From Alternaria dauci (taxonomy: Eukaryota > Ascomycota > Dothideomycetes > Pleosporales > Pleosporaceae), in the NCBI RefSeq assembly GCF_042100115.1, contig NC_091279.1:1178001-1242000 (forward strand): DNA of 64,000 nucleotides, written 5' to 3'. Both the position numbers and the translations under genes were made by a program. The notes below the pieces were generated by a model. It was given only the letters and a program-made list of their open reading frames with translations. It searched no databases and was not told the origin of the DNA. Shown here piece after piece: positions 11,636 to 23,312 of this stretch (position 1 is the first letter of the stretch; every line of letters starts with the position of its first letter).

Positions 11636-12661
11636 GGTGGAAAGTTAAGATTCGATTCGATTCGATACGCAAGTGGCGGTGAACAGCTGGCAAAAGACGT
11701 CAATGGAGGAGAGGAGGAAGAGTCGGTGTATGGAGGGGGCGCCGCGTCGTTATCACCCCTCGCTGGCCCAGGTAAGGTTTCAGTTGTTTGGGATACAACA
11801 AAAGTCGTTCTGGCGCTAAGTTGCTTCGGGAACGGGCCCCTGACAATGCGCGCCTCGCGACCATCCCGCAATACATCATGCGACCGCGCATCTTGCATGC
11901 ATCCTGTTAGCGCCTGCGAATAGCTGCCATCCCAAGCCACGCGCCCGCCGAACTGGTGGGCTGCTCACGGTCATGTCCTAATGGATCGCCGTCCTGTAGC
12001 ATCGCCATGCCATGACGCACGGCTATCACACACGGTTGGCGAGGCGGAGAGGGGCACGGTGTCGCGGTTAGAGTATTATGCTTCGTTCTATCGTCCTTGT
12101 ATCATGCTCGATAACGACATGCTGTTTGGCGCGCATCTTGCTTGCGTGGCTATCTTCACGACAGGGCTTCACCTGTCCGAGGGCTGATCACTGAGCACTC
12201 ATTCGCTAGTGTGTGCTTAGGGCAATCTCGAGTCCGGTTCACATCCCACCACCATCAAAGCCACTTCACGACATGCCGTGTGAAACCTGGCTGACGAGCT
12301 CTGCGATCTGCCGGCAAGGCCGGAAGAGCTCCGTCGATAGCTTTCAGCTATCGTCTTGACTGCTGGCTTATTGGCTCCCCTTCCAAGTCGTCAGTAGTCA
12401 TCTGCGGCGTACCAAGTACCCGCAAATAGAGATATCGAGACTGTGACGCGACGACCCCCTTCTGCGCAGCAGTGTCTCGGGCATCTTACGGCCAAAGTCC
12501 GCTGCGCCGTCCAACCCCGCCTTGCATGCGAATCCGTCTTGCGTGTGTTTCAACATGGGGTTTGTGGCTGTCGTAAAGGATGCATTGTCCAGTGTATCCT
12601 CTTGAGCTATGCGCTTGCCTGGTGATCTTTCCCCTTCCCTAGCGCTTTATGGTCCGGGGTC
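11636..12661. other. Intergenic, LYAR promoter and ERV2 3' region
   Basis: About 1 kb between a start codon and the stop of the next gene on the same strand. It holds the LYAR-type promoter and the ERV2 3' end. No coding sequence, RNA gene or large repeat recognised. Confidence 0.55.
11649..11666. repeat. Short GATTC tandem repeat
   Basis: Three and a half copies of GATTC lie just upstream of the LYAR-type start codon, in the probable 5' untranslated region. A simple microsatellite with no assigned role. Confidence 0.7.
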
Positions 12662-13405
12662 TCATGCAGCTGTGTCTTTGCTCGATGCCGTCGGCTTCTC
12701 GTCTCCACACTGGATGTTGGTGTACGCAGTCAGTGTATGTCTCGCATGTAGTTCGTACACGGGCATTTACTCACACCACAATCATATGCGTCGCCTATGT
12801 CTGCGCAATTGAACTCGGGCTTGTCCAGCCTCTTGTTGACGATGTTGTGTACGTAGCAACCCCACATGGCGGCCGCTGTCCGCGACGATACTTGGGGAGG
12901 ATACTTTGCGAGTACCTGCCCGAAGTGCTCTGCGCACTCCCCGCTGCAATCCCAGTCAGTTTGCGCATGACCTTTGTGTGCGCCACATGGTGTAAGACAT
13001 ACCAAGGGTACAGGCGTTGGAACAGGTGTACGTATGACCGCAGTGCCTCTTGCTCCTCCTCGGTCGGGCTTTCAGGAAAGCGAGCAAAGGTTGTGTGTAG
13101 GACTTTCCACGCGGCGCGACCGAGTTCTGCCCTGCGTTTGCTTGTCAGTCTGCCCGTCTCCTGAGTGTTGCGTCTGCGCAGAGGCCGTGATGCACATACT
13201 TTGCCGTCGCATTCTCCAATTTTAGCGCGATCGCATGTCCTGTGAGCACGGCTTCGCTGATACGGCCCAGCTTCTTCTCGGCCGATGCGGGTGCTAGATG
13301 TGATGGTGTTACTTTGTAGGGTCCTACCAGCACGAACGAGCACAGGGCAAACACAGCTAGAGCAAGGAGAGCGAACCGAGCCCGGGGGCCAGTGATGCGT
13401 ATCAT
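12662..13405 (-). CDS. ERV2: ERV2-type FAD sulfhydryl oxidase of the ER, 183 aa
   Basis: Four exons: 13405-13200, 13131-13003, 12943-12775 and 12709-12662; introns of 68, 59 and 65 nt. The product begins with a signal anchor (FALLALAVFALCSFVLVG, residues 11-28), placing the enzyme in the ER lumen. The Erv/ALR core follows: an AELGRAAWKVLHTTFARFP helix, the redox centre CGEC at Cys112 and Cys115, and WGCYVHNIVNKRL, which contacts FAD. The C-terminus has Cys-Gly-Cys (167-169), matching the shuttle disulfide of yeast Erv2 that passes electrons from PDI or substrates to the active site; electrons then go to oxygen. Intron 2 splits the codon of Cys112, and intron 3 lies between Gly168 and Cys169. 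It is divergent from the aminotransferase gene. Confidence 0.93.
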
Positions 13406-13868
13406 GGTGAAATATGTAGATTGGATCTCTGAGATGAGAAAACGAGACTTCAAGGTGGTGAGAGGCGTTCCATGGTTCACGGTGAAATGTGCATGGCTGT
13501 CATCCATGGCCACGCACCCGATGCCTCAGATAACGCCAAGCTTGCGGCTTTGAAGCATCACGCCCGAGTGGTCCCACCACGCGGGTAAATCTGCAGGTAC
13601 GTGAGTGCAATCCAAGCTAGTTCGTATTCGACAACACCATTAGCATTATCCGCAATAAGGAATTGTTAGAGTGCAGTTGGTGAGCTTTTGGTACACTGTG
13701 ACGGGTGCCGAGGGATATTACCGGTCTACGTCATCCGATATCGCAGTAGTGCTGAGCTTGCTCATCCTCCGAAAGCGTTCAAAACTTTGGGATCGCCAGT
13801 CGACCAATCTGCATATTGACTCGCACCTCAGCACACGATATCATAGTTCATTGAAAAATAACACAACC
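13406..13868. other. Divergent promoter region, ERV2 / aminotransferase
   Basis: 463 bases between two divergent start codons. No coding sequence or recognised element beyond the expected promoters. Confidence 0.6.
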
Positions 13869-15271
13869 ATGTCAGACTTTCCTCCTCCACCCGTCGACAC
13901 CATTGGTACGTCAATCGCTAGTCGGATTGCCGGCACGTTCCACGAAGCGCAAAGGCCCACACTAACTCAACTGCAGACTGGAGCAATGTGGGCTTCAAGA
14001 TCCGAGAAGGTAAGACTTGATCCTGTTTTCAAACAACCCAGCGAGTGCATAAGTTGGGACATGCACGAGGAGGTATCGAGAGGGCGCCCAAAGGGTGCTT
14101 CTACTGCGTATTTCCACCCCGCTGTGAAGTCACCCACAAATACGATTTCAAACATGTCCTAACTTTACAAAGTCGCCGGTCATGTTGAATCACACTACTC
14201 TGTTGAGACTGGCAAATGGACTCCTCCAGTCTTTGTCGAGGATCCTTTCCTGCGCATTCACGGTATGGCACCGGGTCTGAATTACGGAATGCAGTGCTAC
14301 GAGGGCATGAAGGCGTTCCGAGCACCAGACAACACCATAAACATCTTCAGGCCCAACAAGAATGCCGAAAGGATGCAGCACTCGGCCTCTTTCATTTCCA
14401 TCCCAGAGGTACCGACAGACCACTTCCTTGCCTGCTGCAGTATGGCTGTAGGAATGAACGCGGCATACGTGCCGCCGCATGAAACTGGGGCGGCCATGTA
14501 TATCCGACCACTGCTCTTCGGTAGCTCGGCGCAGCTTGGCCTGAATCCGCCACAGGAGTACACGTTCGTAGTCTACTGTATTCCAACAGGCGTCTACCAT
14601 GGATCAAACCCAGTAGACGCTGTCATCCTTGAGGACTTTGACCGCGCCGCGCCAGAGGGTACTGGATCAGCAAAGGTTGGAGGTAACTACGCTCCGGTGT
14701 TACGGCATAGCGAGAAGGCGTACAAGGCAGGCTACGGCATCACGCTGCATCTTGACAGCAAGACCAGAAGCGTCGTTGACGAGTTCTCGACGTCTGCATT
14801 CATCGGAGTGAAGAAGGATGGCGAAAAAGTCAAGCTTGTTGCATCCAACAGCAAGAATGTTATCCAGAGCGTGACCGGAGACAGCGTCCTCAGGATTGCG
14901 GAATCATTTGGCTGGGAAGCCGAGTCCCGAGAGGTACTGCATGCGCTCTACAAACGTGTAGACTGAACTAACAGCTACAGATTGCCTATGACGAACTCAA
15001 GACCTTCGACGAAGTCCTTGCTGCAGGAACCGCGGCGGCTCTTGTTCCCATCAAATCCATCACTCTGCCATCGAAGAACGACAAGTTCACGTATGCAGAG
15101 GCACAGCAAGAGCCAGGCCCAGTGTGCAAGAAGCTTCTTACGACACTAAAAGGCATCCAGCAAGGCAAGATTGAAGACAAGCAGGGCTGGCTTTTCAAGG
15201 TAGAGAGGCCTGAGCAGTTTGGAAAGCAGGACCAGGCAAACGGGGCCAAGGTTGTTGGACAGTTGCCTTGA
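13869..15271 (+). CDS. Branched-chain amino acid aminotransferase (PLP fold type IV), 373 aa
   Basis: Four exons: 13869-13905, 13977-14009, 14173-14933 and 14981-15271; introns of 71, 163 and 47 nt. The second exon is only 33 nt. The enzyme exchanges the amino group between leucine, isoleucine or valine and 2-oxoglutarate using pyridoxal phosphate. Evidence: the start block DTIDWSNVGFKIRE, the motif APGLNYGMQCYEGMKAFR, the phosphate/substrate segment YIRPLLFGSSAQLGL, the probable PLP lysine in GSAKVGGNYAPVL, and VDEFSTSAFIGV. Length fits the family. The N-terminus has no obvious mitochondrial leader, so a cytosolic paralogue is more likely than the mitochondrial one. Genes of this class sometimes sit in metabolite clusters, but the neighbours here are housekeeping. 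Confidence 0.9.
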
Positions 15272-15801
15272 AAGGACGGGGAAACCTGTCAAGGTCGTAC
15301 ACGCAAGTCTGTCTGTACAGAAAAGATTGATGGACAACGCAATAGACAAAAGAAAACATTGCTTCAACTACATGGTCGCATTTGCTTTGTCCTATACTTA
15401 GATTTGACTGTAACAAGCCAGACAGTTGATCACGGTTGAAACAGAGAAGAGCAACATGATACTCCAAACGCGGGGCTCGCACTCGTGGTACCACGTTTGC
15501 GACGTGTTAAAGCTGTTTGCGCCCCGAGCCTTTAAGTGCTGAGGTGGGCCAGAACCACATCGTGCTCAACACCCCACACAGTCTAGCCAAAACGCATACG
15601 TCATCCCTGCTTTTCGCTCGCATATCTCAGGCCCAGCAGTCGGGCGCGCGTCTATCCAACACCCAACATCCCTACCCATTCGCATACCCACGAGGTCCGG
15701 AACCTTGGTATACCCCGCCGGCAGTTGCAGCCTCGCACAAGACTAACAGCACGCCTGTGCCACACGACCCTACCCCGAGCCACAGCACACACGGCTACAG
15801 C
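15272..15801. other. Intergenic
   Basis: 530 bases between two genes on the plus strand: the aminotransferase 3' end and the protease promoter. Open frames here are short and lack family resemblance. Confidence 0.55.
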
Positions 15802-16851
15802 ATGCCCGGATCCTTTTCGAGAATCAGGGACAAGGCGAGGCGCCACCTGGGGGATCCTAGTCCGGACGAGGCCTATCTTTCTTGTGAGTCGGCGTTATCG
15901 GGACCGTGAGAGGGCGAAAGCTGACCGAGGGCAGACCATGATGTGAGGGGTGTGTATGCGTCGCCTGTTCTTTGCCTTGCGCCTCCATGTGCTTTTGACA
16001 GCCACGACGGTAGTACTGACGGCTACCAACAGTAACGCGAGCCGATTTGGACAGCATCAAGTCCAACGACTGGCTCACGGACAATGTACGCACAGCACTA
16101 CCCCTCTGCATGCCGAAACTATCGCTAACACAGACCCAAGGCCATCGCCTTCTGGCAAGAGTACCTCGAGCGCGAAGAGCTCAATGCCTTCCCCAAAGCC
16201 TCCATCGTTCTCCTCCGCCCCTCCATGTCCTACATGCTCATGCAATCCGCCGAGCCCCTCTCCCTAAAAGAAGTCCTCCCCGACTTCACTAACACAACAC
16301 ACGTCTTCCTTCCCATAAACGACAACACCGACGTCACACAAGCCGAGGGCGGCTCGCATTGGTCCCTCCTTCTCGTTTCCATCATCGACGGCGTCTCCTT
16401 CCACTACGACTCCATGACCCAGTCCAACGAGCGCGAAGCACGAAGCACAACCATGAAGCTGGAACAACTACTGGGGAAGCGCCTGCGTTTCATCCCCATG
16501 AATGACAGTCCGCAGCAAGAAAACGGCAGTGATTGCGGTGTTTTCGTCTGTGTGCTTATGCGACATTTGCTGCTCAAGCGACTGCTTCGGGCCGATGCGA
16601 GCAAAAAGGTCAGCATGAGCATGCGGGATGCACACATAAACGCAAAAGACGGCCGGAGAACCATGCTCAAGGTGATTGAGGAGAGGAGAGACGAGGGAAA
16701 GCGGAGACGCTCGTATGTTTCCGAAGCATGCATGTCATTTCAAAGGACAAGCTAACACGCGTGCAGAGGCAGTCATTCACCCTTTAGGAATCCCTCCGCC
16801 CACTCCAAGAGCCCACCACGTATAGGCGACGAGCAATCGCAGGAGCGCTAG
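15802..16851 (+). CDS. DEN1: NEDD8-specific C48 protease (DEN1/NEP2/SENP8 type), 268 aa
   Basis: Five exons: 15802-15883, 15935-15949, 16033-16085, 16141-16712 and 16767-16851. The second exon is 15 nt and restores the family motif YHDVRVTRADLDSI across three exons. This Ulp1-like cysteine protease removes NEDD8 from cullins and other targets, or processes its precursor. The catalytic triad is visible: His in EGGSHWSLLL, Asp in FHYDSMTQ and Cys in NGSDCGVFVC, with the oxyanion Gln in SPQQENGSD. Assignment to the SENP8 branch rather than SUMO protease rests on small size, the absence of a long N-terminal region, and WLTDNAIAFWQEYLE. The last exon adds a Ser/Arg/Pro tail of unknown use. The splicing model is in frame throughout. 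Confidence 0.88.
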
Positions 16852-17304
16852 TATCCGCTGATGTTTGTATCGTATTGATACCCCTGATTCTGCTCCATTG
16901 CACGCAGACCTCATCATCACCTGCGTCCATAATACATGAGCGAGCGTCGGGTACTGGCTAAACAAGGTAGCGGGTGAAATGAGGTCATGATTTACGACTT
17001 ATGTGCTTCATGTTTATGCAAATATACGAATGGTTAGCATCGGTACGGGAGTACTCTTACTGGAGACGCACATAATATACACGACGAAAAATACATATAC
17101 AGCGAATCAGGCTCTAACTGTTTGATACTTCGGTCTGCACCACTATTGATAACATATCAGCCATTAGCTGTTCTATGAGTGTCAACTCCATCCATACATG
17201 ACAACCCACTCCAGACCCAACTCACAAGTTTTGCCCTCCGCACGCTAGCAGAGTACGTATTCGACAACATGTCTCAAAGTGTTCTCGTCACATACAAATG
17301 ACGT
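16852..17304. other. Intergenic, convergent 3' ends
   Basis: 453 bases between two convergent stop codons, AT-rich, presumably two 3' untranslated regions. Nothing else recognised. Confidence 0.6.
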
Positions 17305-19534
<2,230 letters not shown>

Positions 19535-20292
19535 GAGGCGGCGCGACGCGTAGTGCTAAACCAATCGTGGACCAGGCGGAGCGAGTGTGAATTCACCCTT
19601 GCGTAGTCTGACAGCTGGTCATCTTGCTCCAACCTCGCAATGGACTCTGGGAGCAATGCTCAAAGCGCCTTCTGACTCGCCAGGTGTTCATTGCTCGCGC
19701 CCGATGTATGTGGCTTGGCACAACAGGGGCCCCGCTTGCATCCTAGGAGACACCAGCCACAGCGGAGTTGGACGGGGAAGCTCCAAGCTCCACCTACTCC
19801 TCTCAGCCTCTGCGACTCGCAAGCACCGCTCCTCCCCGTGCTACAGGTGAGAAATACGCGTGTCCATGCACAGGCACCGGCACTGTCACAGCCACCTTCC
19901 GCAACCTCGGGCTTATCTCTCTGCAACCATGTATCGGTACTTAAGACGTAGCTCTGAACAATTCAGCAGCGTGTAGACGAGGTGTTCCCATGATCATCGC
20001 GTACCCTGCCGTATTTCTACCATTACCGCGTCTTGTCGTCATTGCTGTTTACGAGTTACGTGATGGCTTTCTACACCAAAGACGAAGCGCGCTTCCTGTT
20101 CTTCGCCCTCTTTTCCTGTCTGCCCTTATACCGTTGCTTCCGGCTTGCCCGCACTTCATCACCTACAGTAAAGAGATCGGATACCCCTAGAATCGGAGAG
20201 TCACGATCCAGGGAATCTCCACAGAAGAAGACGAAGAAGACAGAGCGACACGACTCCCCTTCCACAACATCCGTCTCGCCTAACAAAACACC
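19535..20292. other. Divergent promoter region, mannosidase / MBL protein
   Basis: 758 bases between divergent starts. One open frame (20033-20311, plus) has a hydrophobic start but overlaps the next gene's start out of frame and has no family resemblance; I treat it as chance. Confidence 0.55.
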
Positions 20293-21366
20293 ATGTCAGG
20301 CGCAAGCATGAAGCGCATACAAATTTCACCCGACGGCTCAGGCCCACCTACAAAACTCGACACTGACGTCCCTGCCTCGCTACCCAATGCCAAAGAGACC
20401 AAGATCCACCCCCAAAACGCCCCAGATGCTGCAACAAATGCTTCGCTCTTCTTCGTCGGGACTGCCACCACGATCCTAGAATGGGAAGGCATCCGCATTC
20501 TCACGGATCCAAACTTCCTTCATGCCGGCGACCATGTTCATCTAGGACCAGGTGTCAGTGCAACAAGACAGACAAATCCCGCAATCGATTTGGAAGAGCT
20601 ACCAAGGATCGACGTGATTCTGCTTTCGCATTACCACGAAGACCACTTCGACCGCGAAGTAGAGGAGAAACTGTCAAAGGGTCTCCCAATCATTACGACA
20701 CCACACGCCAAGGAGTGCTTGACAAGCAAAGGCGACGAATCATTCAAGAACGTGCATGCGCTCGATTTCTGGCACAGTCTGCTTTTGGACGTATCGCAGT
20801 CGGACCAAACAAGCGGCAGCGGGCCAAAGCCTAGTATCAAAGTCACAGGCGTGCCCGGAAAACATGTGCCTCCGGGTCCGTTGAATGTCGCGAATGAGAT
20901 TCTTGGCGCTGTGCCGCCTACCAACGGCTGGATGGTCGAACTCGGATACTCGGACGCTTCTTCTAGCGATGGCAGCGACTTCGAAAATGGATACCGAATC
21001 TACATCTCTGGCGACACGCTCATGGTAGACGAACTCAAGGAGATTCCTGAGCGATACAAGGACCACAACATCGACCTGATGCTAGTCCACTTGGGAGGCA
21101 CTACAATTCCCGGTCCCAAGATGCCGTTGCTCATGGTCACAATGGACGCAGAACAGGGTGTGCAGCTGATGCAGCTAATCAACCCCGACCTCACAATTCC
21201 GATCCACTACGACGACTACGATGTTTTCCTGAGTCCTCTGGATGATTTCAAGAAGGCGGTACACGCGGCTGGGCTGGATAGCAAGGTTGTGTATCTGGAC
21301 CGCAAGGATCAGTACAAGTTCAACGTGAAACAAGGACAGAAGCAGCCGAAGCAATCGCTGTATTAG
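20293..21366 (+). CDS. Metallo-beta-lactamase-fold hydrolase, 357 aa
   Basis: A single exon from ATG to TAG. The metal-binding signature is SHYHEDHFD, with His113, His115, Asp117 and His118; later ligands fit GVPGKHVPPG, SGDTLMVDEL and IPIHYDDYDVF. The order FFVGTATTILEWEGIRILTD then NFLHAGDHV matches the UlaG/NAPE-PLD-like branch of the fold rather than true beta-lactamases. Members hydrolyse phosphoesters or lactones, but the substrate of this fungal group is not known to me. There is no signal peptide or membrane segment, so it should be cytosolic. The gene converges with RPL38. Fold and metal site are certain; any substrate name would be a guess. Confidence 0.85.
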   Translation: MSGASMKRIQISPDGSGPPTKLDTDVPASLPNAKETKIHPQNAPDAATNASLFFVGTATTILEWEGIRILTDPNFLHAGDHVHLGPGVSATRQTNPAIDLEELPRIDVILLSHYHEDHFDREVEEKLSKGLPIITTPHAKECLTSKGDESFKNVHALDFWHSLLLDVSQSDQTSGSGPKPSIKVTGVPGKHVPPGPLNVANEILGAVPPTNGWMVELGYSDASSSDGSDFENGYRIYISGDTLMVDELKEIPERYKDHNIDLMLVHLGGTTIPGPKMPLLMVTMDAEQGVQLMQLINPDLTIPIHYDDYDVFLSPLDDFKKAVHAAGLDSKVVYLDRKDQYKFNVKQGQKQPKQSLY

Positions 21367-21641
21367 TAGCCATAATCTGTAATGACTCCGCAACTAGCTG
21401 TTCAGCAATATTGACCATGATACATGATGATTCTTGGTGCACGTCGGGAACAAGTCGTGATTCGGAATGAAGTTTGACTTTTTTCATTCCTGGTGGTAAC
21501 CCAATCTGAAGGGCTCCGCGATTGCCATTGAACAAAATTTATCCGTTGAGACGCCGCCCGCCATGCCTTCGTGCTTCGTGCGCATCGTGCGTTGATGTCC
21601 TTGCACGCTTCCGTCCTCAGTTCCTCATGCGATTGATCCGT

Positions 21642-22084
21642 TTATGCGGTGCGCTTGCCCTTGGGGTTCTTCTTGCCGACGTCGGTGATGGTAAGACCTG
21701 CAATCGTTAGACTCGCGTCACTGGCGATGTGTTATTGGCTGGGTGTGCGTACCCGGGGGCAGGCTCTGCTTGAGCTTCTCGGCCTTGTCGGTGTCCTTAA
21801 GGACGAGGGTGTAGACGTTGGTGGAGCATCGGACCTTGAACTTGATGTTGTTGACCTTCTTGTTCTTCTTTATGCGGGCGGCTGCAGTGCTGTCAGTCCA
21901 GATCTCTCATCACATTCCCTGCCTCGATCGTCGCAGCATTCTGCATCTCCCACTTTGTTGTGCACAATTCCTCCTCCCAATGCGACCACAACCTCCACCC
22001 AACAAAATTGGTAGACGTACACTTGGCATCCTTGCGCCTGCAGATCTCGATGAACTGCTTGATGTCGGAAACTTCGGAAGGCAT
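21642..22084 (-). CDS. RPL38: 60S ribosomal protein L38 (eL38), 82 aa
   Basis: Three exons: 22084-22021, 21881-21753 and 21697-21642; introns of 139 and 55 nt. The product starts [20 protein letters not shown], continues with the basic block [19 protein letters not shown] and [20 protein letters not shown], and ends with [15 protein letters not shown]. These match eL38, a small basic protein of the large ribosomal subunit. The C-terminal tail is a few residues longer than in yeast. Intron 1 is relatively long, as often seen in fungal ribosomal protein genes. It is divergent from the small membrane-protein gene across 360 bases. Confidence 0.96.
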
Positions 22085-22444
22085 CTTGACGAGTTGTGTG
22101 TTGACGGGTCGATGGAGTTTCGGGATCGTGAAATTCGGGGCGCTCAATATTGCTGTGGACTCTGGCCCCGGGAAGACCTCGCTTGGAAAACGCACGGGCT
22201 GCGAAGGGGCTGGCCGCAAGCGTTGCTGCTTCGGGCTTGGTGGGGTGACGACGTGTGTGGCGTAAATGGGAATGGCAACCTTGGAACGTAGATGCGTTGC
22301 ATGTGAGACAGCGCTGCCTGCACTTAAACCCTACAAATCCCCCGACTTCCAGAAAAAGTATTTCATTCGAGGTCCACATTTGTATTCAAAACTTTCAAAC
22401 CTCTTCTGTCCACCTAGCCGCTACTGCCACTTCCATCCCTCAGC
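22085..22444. other. Divergent promoter region, RPL38 / small membrane protein
   Basis: 360 bases between divergent start codons, probably a shared promoter region. No further element recognised with confidence. Confidence 0.6.
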
Positions 22445-23000
22445 ATGCCGACTCCCATCGATCGCGCGGTCCAACAACGTGTAGGTTACTCATGGCTATC
22501 CTGGCATCTGCTATACATAGTGGGCCTTCTACATATCGCCTTTGTCGCACGCTAAGACAATATAGGGCCCGTTCTTCGCTTTTGCTGCTGTTGTTGCCGG
22601 TGTTGCAGCATGGAGTATTTGGGGACAAGACATCTTTCCCAGTCAAGACCCTACTGGAGGTACGCAAACCCATGTCCCTTGAATTGTCGAACGATAACAT
22701 TTTTGATTTTGCTAACACCGTTTTCAGATCCAGAAACGTGGACCCACGATCAATGCGTTACCTGGCTCAAGCACGTAAGTTTACCCAAGGCCGAAGGATA
22801 CACCAAGGTTTACCCTATTTCTGGCTACTGTCATATTGCCATGGCGTTTTACAAAGCACAGATGTCTTTGATCAAGCAGTTTTGTGCTAACACCATGGCA
22901 GAGGAATCTACACCCCTCTCCACTTGCAACAACAGCTGAACTGCTGGAGAGGATCAAGGCGAACATGAGAGTAGGACGAGAGCGGACGCCAGGTCAATAG
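22445..23000 (+). CDS. Small membrane protein with Ish1-like C-terminal motif, 91 aa
   Basis: Four exons: 22445-22480, 22566-22659, 22728-22774 and 22902-23000; introns of 85, 68 and 127 nt. The protein has a short N-terminus, one hydrophobic helix (FFAFAAVVAGVAAWSIW, residues 15-31), a Pro/Asp linker and a helix pair (WTHDQCVTWLKHRNLHPSP then TTAELLERIKANM). The last part resembles the helix-extended-helix pattern of the Ish1/Msc1 repeat (W-x-D-x-x-L-x-x-WL, then TR-x-ELL-x-x-x-K-x-N). That resemblance is from memory of the motif and is suggestive only. Four in-frame splice junctions that join a clean motif support a real gene. Location is probably mitochondrial or ER membrane; function unknown. 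Confidence 0.72.
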
Positions 23001-23073
23001 ACCACGCTAGTCGATAAATAACTTAAGAAATATCCAATTCAAACTACGCTCATCATTAACCTTGTATTGGCTA

Positions 23074-23298
23074 CTAATTGCATGGATGATAAGCATCTAT
23101 AGGCAGTTCCCCTGGCTGGCCTTCTGGTAGTTGCCTGACAGAGCAATTGTCCTTCCACTCGAAAATCCAATGCCGTTGGTAGTCGTCAGCCGGGCTTTGG
23201 CCGACTCCCCCAATACTCTCAAAAAACTCCGAATCACTCCAGGCCTCACTTTTCATGTCAACGCCATACTCCTTCCGACGCATTTTTATTAAACTCAC
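23074..23298 (-). other. Open frame just downstream of the DUF7918-like gene, status unclear
   Basis: A frame of about 74 codons begins 14 bases past the stop of the gene at 23313 and reads in a different phase. It is acidic at first (SEAWSDSEFFESIGG) and ends LPIDAYHPCN. It has no ATG in good context: the frame entry is GTG, and an internal ATG follows. It could be a further C-terminal exon joined by a splice I cannot place, or simply 3' untranslated sequence. I favour the latter but record it because its composition looks protein-like. Confidence 0.2.
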
Positions 23299-23312
23299 TC
23301 TCAGCCAGCAAC

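Noticed and set aside
13869..16851. A possible metabolite cluster around the aminotransferase
   Set aside because: Neighbours are ERV2, a NEDD8 protease and a mannosidase; there is no synthase, transporter or tailoring enzyme.
20033..20311. A frame with a hydrophobic start just upstream of the MBL-fold gene
   Set aside because: It overlaps the real start out of frame and shows no family resemblance.
21818..22291. Plus-strand frames overlapping RPL38
   Set aside because: Antisense to a certain ribosomal protein gene and its intron.
22255..22890. A 211-codon plus-strand frame across the small membrane-protein gene
   Set aside because: It runs through three well-marked introns in another frame; the spliced model gives a coherent protein.
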